Positions 43,861 to 52,663 of a stretch of 64,000 nucleotides of DNA are shown here, piece by piece. The translations under genes and the position numbers were made by a program. Each line of letters opens with the position of its first letter. Within the stretch, counting starts at the first letter, position 1. Under the pieces are notes generated by a model. It saw only the letters and a list, made by a program, of their open reading frames with translations. It had not been told where the DNA came from and did no database searches. This DNA is from Niabella beijingensis (GTDB lineage: Bacteria > Bacteroidota > Bacteroidia > Chitinophagales > Chitinophagaceae): assembly GCF_020034665.1 (NCBI RefSeq), contig NZ_JAIQDI010000001.1, forward strand, positions 496,001 to 560,000, in the 5' to 3' direction.

Positions 43861-45186
43861 CTAAATCTGATGATAATCAAAATGCATTTTCATAATACCA
43901 TCAAGTCTTTCAAATGTTTTTCGAAACATATTCTGAACGATTCCTTTGTGGTGGTTGTGAAGAGAAGTCACATCTGAATATCCAAAATCCCTTTGAGTAG
44001 AAACAGGAGGATAGAGTAACATTTTATCCTTTGTTAAACCTGAAAGCTTAATATCACCAATCACATTTTCATCAAAAGGTGCCTCCAAAATCTTATTAAA
44101 AAAACGGCGATATAAAATAATAAATTGAGTTGACAAACAATGATTAGTCCACAACCTGTTGTTATCTAACGGCACAGCGACATCAAACTTGCCACTCCCT
44201 CCTGACATATATTCACAACCCTGAAGATGTGCCTGAACAATAGTTTTGAACAAAACTTCTTTCGAATAGTCAGATGTAAATTCATGATCATCCTCGCAAA
44301 TAATAATTACATCTTCATTTCTTTCTGTGGCCAATAGAATAACTTTGCGAATACTTTCCCACAAGCCTAACGCTCCAACTGGTCTTTTCATCGCATCAAT
44401 TAATCTAACATCAAATTCAGATCGTCCCTCAAATTGCTTCATAATATGTTTCCTTCTTTCCATCCTTTCCGGAAGATTAATTACGTATACTGGAAGCACA
44501 AAATTTTCATATTTTCCTTCATCAATCAGAAGTGTATCAATATCCAGCAGACAACCTTTAAAAGCATTTCGCACATTGGTAAGAACACGCGCAGATTTAG
44601 AACTATGCCAAAACAGGCTTTCTACTCTTCCTGTGCCATTGTTTTTCGCAGTTGCATCTGAATATCCAAATTCCTTTTGAATAGAAATAAAGGGATACAA
44701 AAAATAAATTCTACTAGAAAGCGAAATCATTTTATAGTCGGCACAATCATGATTAGAAAAGGATACGTCAAGCAGAGTAGCGAAAAATTTTCTAAAAATT
44801 ATCAGAAACTGAGTACCTGAAAAATTCTTCATTCTGAAAAACTCATCGGAAACCTGTACCCCATCTTCAAACCAACTTACGCCTCCCAAAAGTACATCAG
44901 CCTTCATTGAACGAGCGCTTTCAATGTACTCAAATAACTTCTTTTCGGAATAGTTTTCAGTAAAAACATGATCATCTTCACAGATAAGCACATAATTATC
45001 ATCCGGCTTAGCCAAATCCCTTATTATATGAATAATACTATTCCATAATCCAACAGCACCCACCTGATGTTCATGAGCTTCAACAATATTGACATTAAAT
45101 TCGTCTCGCCCCTCAAACTCTTTAAGAATATGCGCCTTACGGTCTGTTCTACTCTTTAAATTAATTACATAAGTAGGAATACTCAT
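43861..45186 (-). CDS. Double-domain GT25-like glycosyltransferase
   Basis: A 441-residue protein with two homologous domains. Domain 1 has PTYVINLKSRTDRKAHILK and VLICEDDHVFTENY, domain 2 has PVYVINLPERMERRKHIMK and IIICEDDHEFTSDY. The EDD is the nucleotide-sugar and metal site of family 25. Both repeat QFLII or QFIIL and end with (K/R)(E/D)FGYSD. Family 25 enzymes transfer galactose or related sugars to glycans or, in eukaryotes, to hydroxylysine of collagen. Next to a C39 peptidase and Gly-Ser-rich substrates, protein glycosylation is a reasonable inference. Confidence 0.85.
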   Translation of the reverse strand: MSIPTYVINLKSRTDRKAHILKEFEGRDEFNVNIVEAHEHQVGAVGLWNSIIHIIRDLAKPDDNYVLICEDDHVFTENYSEKKLFEYIESARSMKADVLLGGVSWFEDGVQVSDEFFRMKNFSGTQFLIIFRKFFATLLDVSFSNHDCADYKMISLSSRIYFLYPFISIQKEFGYSDATAKNNGTGRVESLFWHSSKSARVLTNVRNAFKGCLLDIDTLLIDEGKYENFVLPVYVINLPERMERRKHIMKQFEGRSEFDVRLIDAMKRPVGALGLWESIRKVILLATERNEDVIIICEDDHEFTSDYSKEVLFKTIVQAHLQGCEYMSGGSGKFDVAVPLDNNRLWTNHCLSTQFIILYRRFFNKILEAPFDENVIGDIKLSGLTKDKMLLYPPVSTQRDFGYSDVTSLHNHHKGIVQNMFRKTFERLDGIMKMHFDYHQI

Positions 45187-45374
45187 TACTTATACTTTTT
45201 AACATCAACACAAAAAAACCAAATAGGAAAACACATATACACCTTTTCCAGCAACTGCTCCCTCCTTCCTGGATCTTTAGGCTGCGATACAAATTTTATA
45301 ACATTAAAATATCCTTCATTCAGACAATACCCACCTAAATCCTAAAAAAGCTTTTCGCCCAATGTTCAAAAAGG

Positions 45375-46673
45375 TCAGTTATCAAAAATGTAATTTTTGA
45401 TTCTGCCATCTTCATCAACCTGAATTTTTGTCTTTAGACGATGGAATCCAAATAACTCTAAACTATGCTTCCATGAATATACCCTAATAAGGCTCTTCCA
45501 GTCCTTATATCGCGCATCAAGGCATTCAAATGTATTCGCGGGAATTTTCAAAGGAGCGCCTTCAAAATTAACCTCCAAAAATGGCTGTAGCATCGAATTA
45601 GGACATACTATACCATTTAAAAACACTACATCACTTCCTGAAACGTTGTAAACCCATAGATCGATATAAGGGAACGAATAATTAAGATCCCTAATTTTTG
45701 GTGATTCTATGAGCCAAATCTTGTAAAACGGCTTTTTACTCCAACCTTCAACGAAACGCCCCCAAGAAACCCCATTAATTTTATCAATTAGATTTAAGAA
45801 GTCATTGAGCCTATCCTCCTGTATCCCCAGGTCGATATCGTCATCCCATGCCATGATTTCTCCATGCCTGATATAAGCGAGGTGTGTCCCACCCTGTAAA
45901 AGCAAATCTATTTTATTCTGTTTTGCAACTTCACCAAGAATAACGAGCAGACGTCGCACATCTGACAACCCTCTTTCTGTCCAGGTATCATTTTTTGTAA
46001 TTGCCAAAAAGATCTCATTTTCTCTATCCCTATTGATTATTTGTTGCTGTTTTTTAACATCAAACCAAGATACCATTATGCTAAACACATTTAGTTTAAA
46101 CAACAATGGAAGTATTATTAACTCATCCTCAATATTTCTGGAGATTTCACCACAAAGGTTTATCGATTTTACAAATTTTTGGCTGATTAAATATACACAA
46201 CTCAACCATTTTCTACCTAAAAAATAGGATTCATAATCATTGTCTTCACGGGTATTTACATTCAGGATTTGTTTTTCAGCAAGTTCATCGCAGCTATTTA
46301 AAATTTCCTCAGATTTAAAGGGAAAGCAAACATCCCAATCAAAAGTATGAAGATGCTCAATTAGTTCATCGAAGTCAATTACACTCTCTAATATAGCGCT
46401 GTTTTCAATTACTATAGCCCAATTATCACCAGACTCCATCAACATCTCCCATGCCCTCCGATGCAATCGAACAATATCTATTTCTGTTTTCGAAAGCTTA
46501 AACCCGTATTTACGGAGATGCCATGTTTGATCAACGGTCACTTCTCTCTCTGGATTTAGATCATTCATGGTTATGTCAACAATATTTCTTGCTCCAATCT
46601 TTTCTCCAATTTGATTAGATTTATTGACAAACTCCATTTTCTTATCCGGCAGTATAATTCTATATATCTTCAT
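45375..46673 (-). CDS. LicD-like protein fused to a degenerate GT25-like domain
   Basis: A 432-residue protein. Residues 225-432 form a LicD-type nucleotidyltransferase fold: LLLQGGTHLAYIRHGEIMAW then DDDIDLGI, with PYIDLWVYN after it. LicD proteins attach phosphocholine to surface glycans. The N-terminal 210 residues resemble the GT25 domains next door in layout (YRIILPDKK, WAIVIENSAIL), but the metal site EDD is replaced by ENS, so that part is probably not catalytic. It is ten bases downstream of the LicC-like gene. Phosphocholine or another phospho-substituent is inferred from the pairing. Confidence 0.8.
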   Translation of the reverse strand: MKIYRIILPDKKMEFVNKSNQIGEKIGARNIVDITMNDLNPEREVTVDQTWHLRKYGFKLSKTEIDIVRLHRRAWEMLMESGDNWAIVIENSAILESVIDFDELIEHLHTFDWDVCFPFKSEEILNSCDELAEKQILNVNTREDNDYESYFLGRKWLSCVYLISQKFVKSINLCGEISRNIEDELIILPLLFKLNVFSIMVSWFDVKKQQQIINRDRENEIFLAITKNDTWTERGLSDVRRLLVILGEVAKQNKIDLLLQGGTHLAYIRHGEIMAWDDDIDLGIQEDRLNDFLNLIDKINGVSWGRFVEGWSKKPFYKIWLIESPKIRDLNYSFPYIDLWVYNVSGSDVVFLNGIVCPNSMLQPFLEVNFEGAPLKIPANTFECLDARYKDWKSLIRVYSWKHSLELFGFHRLKTKIQVDEDGRIKNYIFDN

Positions 46674-46683
46674 AACCGCTTCA

Positions 46684-47364
46684 TTATTGAGTTCTAAGCA
46701 TCAGATCAGCATTAACTAATTGAGTTGGCGTATTTACCGAATACCACTGGTGAGGGTACAACTCAGAGCACTTTAAAAGGCGTTTTTCAAGTAAAAAGGA
46801 CCAAACATTAATAAAGTCTTCCATAGCACTATCGTTTACCGCTTCCACGATTAGCCGTGGATTAATTACCTGCATCCCGGAACTATATATTTCAGCTTTT
46901 TCACCCCTTGAAATTTGTTTAACAACTCCACCCTTACGATGTATATAATCTCCTTCAATCTCAGGGTTCGCAACCACGGGAACAATCATACATGGAGGAC
47001 TATGTAATATTCTGTAACTACTATATATAAAGTCGAGATCCAGAAATGCTATGTTGTCACATGGAATGACTAATACCGGGCTATTAACAACCTTAAAAAA
47101 AGTATTGAATATCCACCAGGCGTTGCCTTGGTTTGTTGTATTTAGAACAGTTTTGACCCCAGAACTAAATACAAAATTGACAAGACTAGATGAATTCCGC
47201 CCAACAGTAACCACGATGTTCGAAACCTTATCTATTAATTGACTTAGCCCATCCCAAATTAGAGGTTTCCCGCCCACTTCAATTAGTGCTTTTGGTAAAT
47301 TCTCCGTAGAGCCTAAGAGACGTTCTCCCTTTCCCGCAGCTAATATTGTTGCAAATTCAAACAT
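46684..47364 (-). CDS. NTP transferase, LicC-like
   Basis: A 226-residue sugar- or choline-phosphate nucleotidyltransferase. ILAAGKGERLLGSTENLPKA is the nucleotide-binding start, VGGKPLIWDGL follows, and VLVIPCDNIAFLDLDF holds the metal-binding Asp. Size and its place ahead of a LicD-like gene fit LicC (CTP:phosphocholine cytidylyltransferase), though a sugar-nucleotide enzyme is possible. It is the first gene of the cluster on the minus strand. Confidence 0.75.
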   Translation of the reverse strand: MFEFATILAAGKGERLLGSTENLPKALIEVGGKPLIWDGLSQLIDKVSNIVVTVGRNSSSLVNFVFSSGVKTVLNTTNQGNAWWIFNTFFKVVNSPVLVIPCDNIAFLDLDFIYSSYRILHSPPCMIVPVVANPEIEGDYIHRKGGVVKQISRGEKAEIYSSGMQVINPRLIVEAVNDSAMEDFINVWSFLLEKRLLKCSELYPHQWYSVNTPTQLVNADLMLRTQ

Positions 47365-47675
47365 ATTAAACAGTCCATTATTATAAAGCCTGTAATTAAT
47401 TTACGAACCTAAATCTTTACAAAATCAATACTGAAGAAGCATAATTTTTAAATACCAGCAGCTCTAATTTTCATTTTGGTCTTTCTTATTCCCAGGTTTC
47501 CTATTCTCATATGATGACTAGCCTTGTATCAAAATCACTGTTCAGAAAAACAATAATATTCATTTTAAAAATAAGAATTTTTTCAATACGACAATTCTTT
47601 TATATAAATGTCAAGTCGGATTTTCCTCTTTTAACAACTCGTTAATAAATCCCCAGCACTTTTCGGTATGAACAT
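47365..47675. other. Intergenic region upstream of the cluster
   Basis: About 310 AT-rich bases between the LicC-like gene and the coupling-protein remnant. No gene, terminator or exact promoter box was recognised; it probably holds the promoter of the minus-strand cluster. Confidence 0.4.
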
Positions 47676-47816
47676 TTGCCGAAAGAGCAGTAAGATAAAA
47701 AAGTCACCCGGGAAAATTCTCTGCGCGTGAAATGGGAAGCAAAAACGATAGTGGAAGATGAAATGGATAGGATTATGAATACACCTGGGTTGGTGGGAAT
47801 GATAGTTCGAAAATAA
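47676..47816 (+). pseudogene. Decayed 3' end of a second coupling-protein (mobC) gene
   Basis: These 141 bases align without gaps to the last 141 bases of the coupling-protein gene (38618-38758); by hand count about 113 match, most of the differences being in the last eight codons. The frame reads EQ-stop-DKKVTRENSLRVKWEAK, then TIVEDEMDRIMNTPGL, against EQVDKKVIRENFLRVKRESK in the intact protein, and ends with TAA at the same place. Nothing of the gene before this is present. Together with the intact copy it brackets the glycosylation and effector cluster in direct orientation. Confidence 0.85.
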
Positions 47817-47883
47817 ATATTTCGTCTTTTATTTCAACAAAACAATTAATGGTAAATTTGTTCTCCTAAGTATATATCAAATC

Positions 47884-47911
47884 TCCAAATGTCAATACCG
47901 TCCAAATGTCA
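47884..47911 (+). repeat. 11-base direct repeat at the hsdM junction
   Basis: TCCAAATGTCA occurs at 47884-47894 and 47901-47911, 17 bases apart. The first copy holds the hsdM start codon. Short direct repeats at such junctions can be left by end joining or slippage; here they mark the place where hsdM homology is about to begin. Confidence 0.5.
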
Positions 47912-48740
47912 GCAGGAAGAATATCCAATACGAAGGGCATTAGCCAGAATGAATATGTTTCTTCACGAAATAGATAATGCTACTATTGAATGGGGTGATA
48001 CACTTAACAATCCACGTCTTTTGGAAGGAGATGAGCTAATGAAATTTGACATTGTTGCTGCCAACCCACCCTTTTCTTTAGATAAATGGGGAGCTGAGAA
48101 TGCGGTTGCTGACCAATATAGCCGCTTTCATCGCGGGATACCACCAAAGAGTAAAGGAGATTATGCTTTTATCAGCCACATGATCGAAACTACTTACGCA
48201 GATACAGGCCGTGTAGGTGTCATTATGCCCCATGGAGTATTGTTTAGAGGAAGCAGTGAAGCTAAGATTCGTCAGCAATTAATCGAAGAAAATTTATTGG
48301 AAGCTGTAATAGGTCTTCCTGCTAACCTATTTTACGGAACCAGTATTCCTGCGACCATGCTAATATTTGATAAAGCCAAAGGTGCTAATACAGATGTGCT
48401 ATTTATTGATGCAAGTAAAGGTTTCGAGACTGGAAAAAACCAGAATAGACTGCGTGAAGAAGATATTGCGCACATTGTAACAACGTATAAAGCATTTAAG
48501 GCTGAAGCCCCTCTGAAAGATGAAGGAGTTGTAATTGAAGATAAATACGCTTACAGAGCGACCTTTAACGAAATCAAAGAGAATGACTTTAATCTGAACA
48601 TTCCTCGTTATGTGGATACGTTTGAAGAAGAAGAGGAAGTTGATATTAAGGCTGTGCAAGACGAAATCAACCTGTTAAAGAATCAGATTGCTGATGTGGA
48701 GAGTGATATGGAAAAATATTTAAAAGAGTTGGGTTATTAA
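47889..48740 (+). CDS. hsdM: Type I restriction methyltransferase HsdM, N-terminally truncated
   Basis: A 283-residue fragment of the M subunit, which normally has about 500 residues. From residue 17 (ALARMNMFLHEIDNATIEWG) it follows HsdM through the catalytic NPPF (FDIVAANPPFSLDKWG), KGDYAFISHMIETT, GRVGVIMPHGVLFRG, and the C-terminal coiled coil. Missing are the N-terminal helical domain and motif I (the FxGxG S-adenosylmethionine loop). The first 16 residues match nothing in the family. The break lies only 70 bases after the coupling-protein remnant, so element insertion or recombination removed the front of the gene. Methylation activity is probably lost. Confidence 0.85.
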   Translation: MSIPSKCQQEEYPIRRALARMNMFLHEIDNATIEWGDTLNNPRLLEGDELMKFDIVAANPPFSLDKWGAENAVADQYSRFHRGIPPKSKGDYAFISHMIETTYADTGRVGVIMPHGVLFRGSSEAKIRQQLIEENLLEAVIGLPANLFYGTSIPATMLIFDKAKGANTDVLFIDASKGFETGKNQNRLREEDIAHIVTTYKAFKAEAPLKDEGVVIEDKYAYRATFNEIKENDFNLNIPRYVDTFEEEEEVDIKAVQDEINLLKNQIADVESDMEKYLKELGY

Positions 48741-48741
48741 T

Positions 48742-49893
48742 ATGGCAAAAAAGGAAACAGGAAATAGTGGAAGGCCACCAATACCGGAAAAAGTTAAGAT
48801 TCAGTTATGGACATCTGCCGCCGGAAGATGTCAGTTTGATAATTGCAACAAGCCACTGTGGAGAAATGAATTAACGATGGGCAGAATGAATGCGTCATAC
48901 ATAGCTCATATATATGCTTTTTCAGAGAATGGGCCACGTTATGATGCGGATTTATCTCCCAAACTAGAAAAGGACTTCAGTAACTTAATGTTGGTTTGCG
49001 ATGTTTGCCACAGAACATTCGATGATAAAGAATTAGAAGGCGAGTATCCGGCTTCTAGGTTGCAAAAAATGAAGAAAGATCATGAAGACAGGATTGAACT
49101 TTTGACAGCTATACAGCCAGACAAAAAAAGCCACATTATATTATATGGAGCAAGAATAGGTGAACATACATCTCCTCTCCATTTTAAAGGAGCTGTTTTG
49201 GCTCTGTTGCCAGACTACTACCCGGTAAAATCTAATGCGATTGAGTTGAGCTTGAAAAACAGCTCTTTTAATGATGCCGATGACACTTACTGGATCGTAG
49301 AAGCAGAAAATCTCAAAAACCTGTTTAGAGAACATGTTGCATTTACCAAAGCGAATGATAGTGTTCAACATTATTCAGTATTTGCACTTGCTCCGCAACC
49401 ATTATTGATAATGTTAGGAACATTGCTTAATGATATCTATCCTGCGAATATTTATCAATTACATAGAGAACCGGCGACTTGGAATTGGCTGGAAGAGACA
49501 GAGCAGATTAATTATCTTGTCACTGAACCAGTTATTAACTCCAAAAAAGTAGCTCTTAAAATAGCGTTGAGCGCATCTGTTTCAGATGACAGAATAACGT
49601 CTGTGCTAAGCGACGATGCAGCAATATGGATGATAACGATCCCTTCTCCTCATAATGATTTTTTGAGAAGTAGAACTCAATTACAAGAATTGAGAAGATG
49701 CTTCAGGCAAATATTCGATAATATAAAGAGTAAACATGGTGAAGATGCAGAACTTCATATTTTTCCAGCGATGCCGGTTGCTGCAGCCGTAGAATTCGGT
49801 AGGGTTTGGATGCCCAAAGCTGATTTAGCTTTCACCATTTATGAACAAAACAGAGCAAAAGGAGGATTTTTTAAAACATTGAAAATAGAGTAA
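48742..49893 (+). CDS. cap5: CBASS effector Cap5 (HNH-SAVED)
   Basis: A 383-residue protein. The N-terminal 120 residues form an HNH nuclease: RCQFDNCNKPLWR, ASYIAHIYAFSENGPR, and NLMLVCDVCHRTFDD. The rest (about 140-383) fits a SAVED domain, which binds a cyclic nucleotide signal and switches on the nuclease, with the late conserved AELHIFPAMPVAAAVEFGRV. Cap5 proteins degrade DNA when the partner CD-NTase makes the signal during phage infection. The gene starts one base after hsdM and overlaps the CD-NTase start by one base. Confidence 0.9.
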   Translation: MAKKETGNSGRPPIPEKVKIQLWTSAAGRCQFDNCNKPLWRNELTMGRMNASYIAHIYAFSENGPRYDADLSPKLEKDFSNLMLVCDVCHRTFDDKELEGEYPASRLQKMKKDHEDRIELLTAIQPDKKSHIILYGARIGEHTSPLHFKGAVLALLPDYYPVKSNAIELSLKNSSFNDADDTYWIVEAENLKNLFREHVAFTKANDSVQHYSVFALAPQPLLIMLGTLLNDIYPANIYQLHREPATWNWLEETEQINYLVTEPVINSKKVALKIALSASVSDDRITSVLSDDAAIWMITIPSPHNDFLRSRTQLQELRRCFRQIFDNIKSKHGEDAELHIFPAMPVAAAVEFGRVWMPKADLAFTIYEQNRAKGGFFKTLKIE

Positions 49894-51446
49894 TGCCTAT
49901 GTTTAATACTACTACACCCAGCATAAGTTACCTTCTCGAAAACGTAGGCATAGCTTTAGATATAACAGAAGCACAGTATAAAGAAGTTGTCAACAGGTAC
50001 ACAGCTGTTTCCAATCATTTATCACAAGAAGGATCTGCATTAAGCAGATATATGCCTGATATAAAACCGCAAGGATCATTTCTTTTGGGCACAATGATAC
50101 GTCCTTTAATTGAGGATGATGAACTTGACGTAGATGTGGTTTGTCGTCTAAAGGGAAAGAACTCTTGGTGGACACAATACGATTTGAAGCATGCGGTAAA
50201 AGATCAGCTAATAACTAATGCTGATTATGAAAGAATGCTTGATGAAGAAGGGAATAGATGCTGGACGCTTGTTTACCATGAAGCGGCAAAATTCCATATG
50301 GATATATTGCCTGCAGTCGTAAATGTTGGTGTGGTTAATCTCATGGAAAAATCATTTAATAGTCTGCGACCTGACCAAATCGAGGAGCTGGCTATACGAA
50401 TTACCGATAAACGATGGAAGAATTACAAGACTGAAACAAATTCATCCAATTGGATGAAAAGCAATCCCTTTGGGTATGCAGCATGGTTTAAAGAAAGAGC
50501 TAACACATCATTTTATAAATCGGTCGTTCTAAATGAAGCTGTAGAACCTCTCCCTGCATATCAAACAGATAAAGAGATACTTGTTAGAGTAGTTCAGATT
50601 TTGAAACGACATAGAGATATTATGTTTGGTTCAAACGAAACCAGACCTATATCATGCATAATCACAACATTGGCTGCTTATGCTTATAACAAGGAAACTG
50701 ACTTAATTCAAGCTCTAACCAACGTTTTAGAAAATTTTCTCAATACACAATATATCTACAAGAAATATAGTGCTGAGCACGGAAAGGAAATATGGTGGAT
50801 TTCGAATCCAGTAAATCCTGAAGAGAATTTTGCAGACAGATGGCTCGAAGATCCAGAAAGAGAAAAGTCATTTTTCAATTGGTATGAAAAAGCGAAAGCA
50901 GATTTTGCTCAAATCCGTACCATGGATTTAACAACAGCGTATAGGTATCTGAAAGAACTACTAGGTACAAGAGCGGTAAACGAAGCAATTAGAAAAGTTG
51001 GTTATAGTAATTTAATAAATGAAAGCTACCAGCCTGTAAATTACTCACCTGCATTGTTAAGTGTAAGTCATCGCCAACGCCCGAGCTGGTTGCAACAATT
51101 GCAATATAACGTTGAGGTACATGGGCATTATAAAAACCATTATGGTAAGCATGTTACTATCACAAATCGCTCACAGATTCCGAAAAACTGCAACATCTAT
51201 TTTGTTGCTTCAACAAATGTTCCGAAGCCTTTTGATGTGTACTGGCAGGTTGTAAATACTGGTGATGAAGCAGCCAGAGCTGGCAGTTTGCGGGGAGGAA
51301 TTTTCCACTCACAAACAGCCGGTAAGGGCGGCTTAAACCAAAAGGAATATTCATCCTACAGTGGATTGCATTGGGTTGAGTGTTTTATTGTTAAGAATGG
51401 TGTCTGCGTAGCCCGTAGCGCTGAATTTTTTGTAAATATTGATTAG
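49893..51446 (+). CDS. cdnA: CBASS CD-NTase (cyclic nucleotide synthase)
   Basis: A 517-residue nucleotidyltransferase. The catalytic centre is KPQGSFLLGTMIRPL then DDELDVDVVC (Gly-Ser and the two Asp), with the third acid in FHMDILPAVV. The remaining two-thirds is the helical lobe plus a C-terminal extension (about 400-517) containing HYKNHYGKHV and FYVNID-like ends. CD-NTases make cyclic di- or trinucleotides in response to phage. The symbol is generic; the clade and product cannot be told. No Cap2/Cap3 genes follow, so this is a minimal two-gene CBASS placed inside a type I restriction operon. Confidence 0.85.
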   Translation: MPMFNTTTPSISYLLENVGIALDITEAQYKEVVNRYTAVSNHLSQEGSALSRYMPDIKPQGSFLLGTMIRPLIEDDELDVDVVCRLKGKNSWWTQYDLKHAVKDQLITNADYERMLDEEGNRCWTLVYHEAAKFHMDILPAVVNVGVVNLMEKSFNSLRPDQIEELAIRITDKRWKNYKTETNSSNWMKSNPFGYAAWFKERANTSFYKSVVLNEAVEPLPAYQTDKEILVRVVQILKRHRDIMFGSNETRPISCIITTLAAYAYNKETDLIQALTNVLENFLNTQYIYKKYSAEHGKEIWWISNPVNPEENFADRWLEDPEREKSFFNWYEKAKADFAQIRTMDLTTAYRYLKELLGTRAVNEAIRKVGYSNLINESYQPVNYSPALLSVSHRQRPSWLQQLQYNVEVHGHYKNHYGKHVTITNRSQIPKNCNIYFVASTNVPKPFDVYWQVVNTGDEAARAGSLRGGIFHSQTAGKGGLNQKEYSSYSGLHWVECFIVKNGVCVARSAEFFVNID

Positions 51447-51448
51447 AA

Positions 51449-52663
51449 ATGACAGAGATAACTATACCTAAAGGATGGAGCCAAATTCGCTTAGGAGATC
51501 ATGGGATTATTAAAACAAGTAGTGTTGATAAAGTTATTGAGGATGGTGAAGATACGGTTTCATTAATAAATTATATGGATGTTTATAAAAACCATTTTAT
51601 TGATTCAAATACTAAACTTTCAATTACGTCAGCTTCGCACAGAGAAAAGTTAAGTTTTAATATCATAAAAGGAGACATATTATTTACACCTTCATCTGAA
51701 ACTCCTGAAGATATTGGACATTCTGCAGCTGTCTTAGAAGATTTACCAGATACTCTTTACAGCTACCATTTGGTAAGATATAGACTTTTTGACCAGAGTT
51801 TAATAGACCATAAATTTAGAGGATATGTATTTAATTCTCCTGATGTTTTACGACGATTGACAAAATTAGCAACAGGGTCGACAAGATATACGATTTCAAA
51901 AAACTCGATAGAGAACGTTGTTGCATTATTACCGCCATTAAGAGAGCAAAAGGAAATCAGTGAAGTACTTATTAAATGGCATCAAGCACTTCAATTAAAT
52001 CTAAAGCTACTAGAGAGTTTAAGCGAACATAGAAAACATACAGGACAGATATTTATCTATCACCTAGGGAGTAGTTCATGTGTTAAATATTTTCCGATAA
52101 ATTCCCTTGTAAATAAAATAAAGAGAGGATTTACCCCTGAAAATGAAGCTTTTTACCAAGAAATCGGCATAAGGTCTCACGCTAAAGGGATATTTCATAA
52201 AGAACCTGTAACAGGCAAGAGTTTGGGTAATAAATCCGTGTTTTGGATAGAACCCGATTGCTTTGTAGTCAACATTGTTTTTGCCTGGGAGCAAGCTGTA
52301 GCTAAAACTACAGAAGCTGAAGTCGGAATGATTGCTTCTCATCGCTTTCCCATGTATAAGCCTAAAGAAGGTGTTTTAGATTTGGATTACCTATTGTACT
52401 TCTTCAAGTCAGCAAAAGGTAAAAATTTGTTGGAACTGGCTTCCCCTGGTGGCGCAGGACGAAACAAGACTTTGGGTCAGTCTGAGTTTTTAAAGCTCAA
52501 AATTCCAGTTCCTCCAATTGAAGAACAAAAGAAAATAGTCCGATTACTGAATGCCGCTGATAAAGAAATCGAACTCCAAAAACAGAAAATAGAAGCAATC
52601 AAACTTCAAAAAAAGGGTTTGATGCAGCAGTTGTTAACCGGAAAAAAGAGAATTAAATTATGA
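51449..52663 (+). CDS. hsdS: Type I restriction specificity subunit HsdS
   Basis: A 404-residue subunit that sets the DNA target. Two target-recognition domains (about 5-165 and 205-360) each end in a conserved helix: PPLREQKEISEVLIKWHQAL and PPIEEQKKIVRLLNAADKEI, followed by EAIKLQKKGLMQQLLTG. It starts two bases after the CD-NTase stop. The recognised sequence cannot be predicted. Confidence 0.92.
   Translation: MTEITIPKGWSQIRLGDHGIIKTSSVDKVIEDGEDTVSLINYMDVYKNHFIDSNTKLSITSASHREKLSFNIIKGDILFTPSSETPEDIGHSAAVLEDLPDTLYSYHLVRYRLFDQSLIDHKFRGYVFNSPDVLRRLTKLATGSTRYTISKNSIENVVALLPPLREQKEISEVLIKWHQALQLNLKLLESLSEHRKHTGQIFIYHLGSSSCVKYFPINSLVNKIKRGFTPENEAFYQEIGIRSHAKGIFHKEPVTGKSLGNKSVFWIEPDCFVVNIVFAWEQAVAKTTEAEVGMIASHRFPMYKPKEGVLDLDYLLYFFKSAKGKNLLELASPGGAGRNKTLGQSEFLKLKIPVPPIEEQKKIVRLLNAADKEIELQKQKIEAIKLQKKGLMQQLLTGKKRIKL

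Noticed and set aside
51766..51775. ACCATTTGGT inside hsdS as a TetR operator
   Set aside because: It lies in coding sequence 40 kb from tetR; about one such match is expected by chance in a window of this size.
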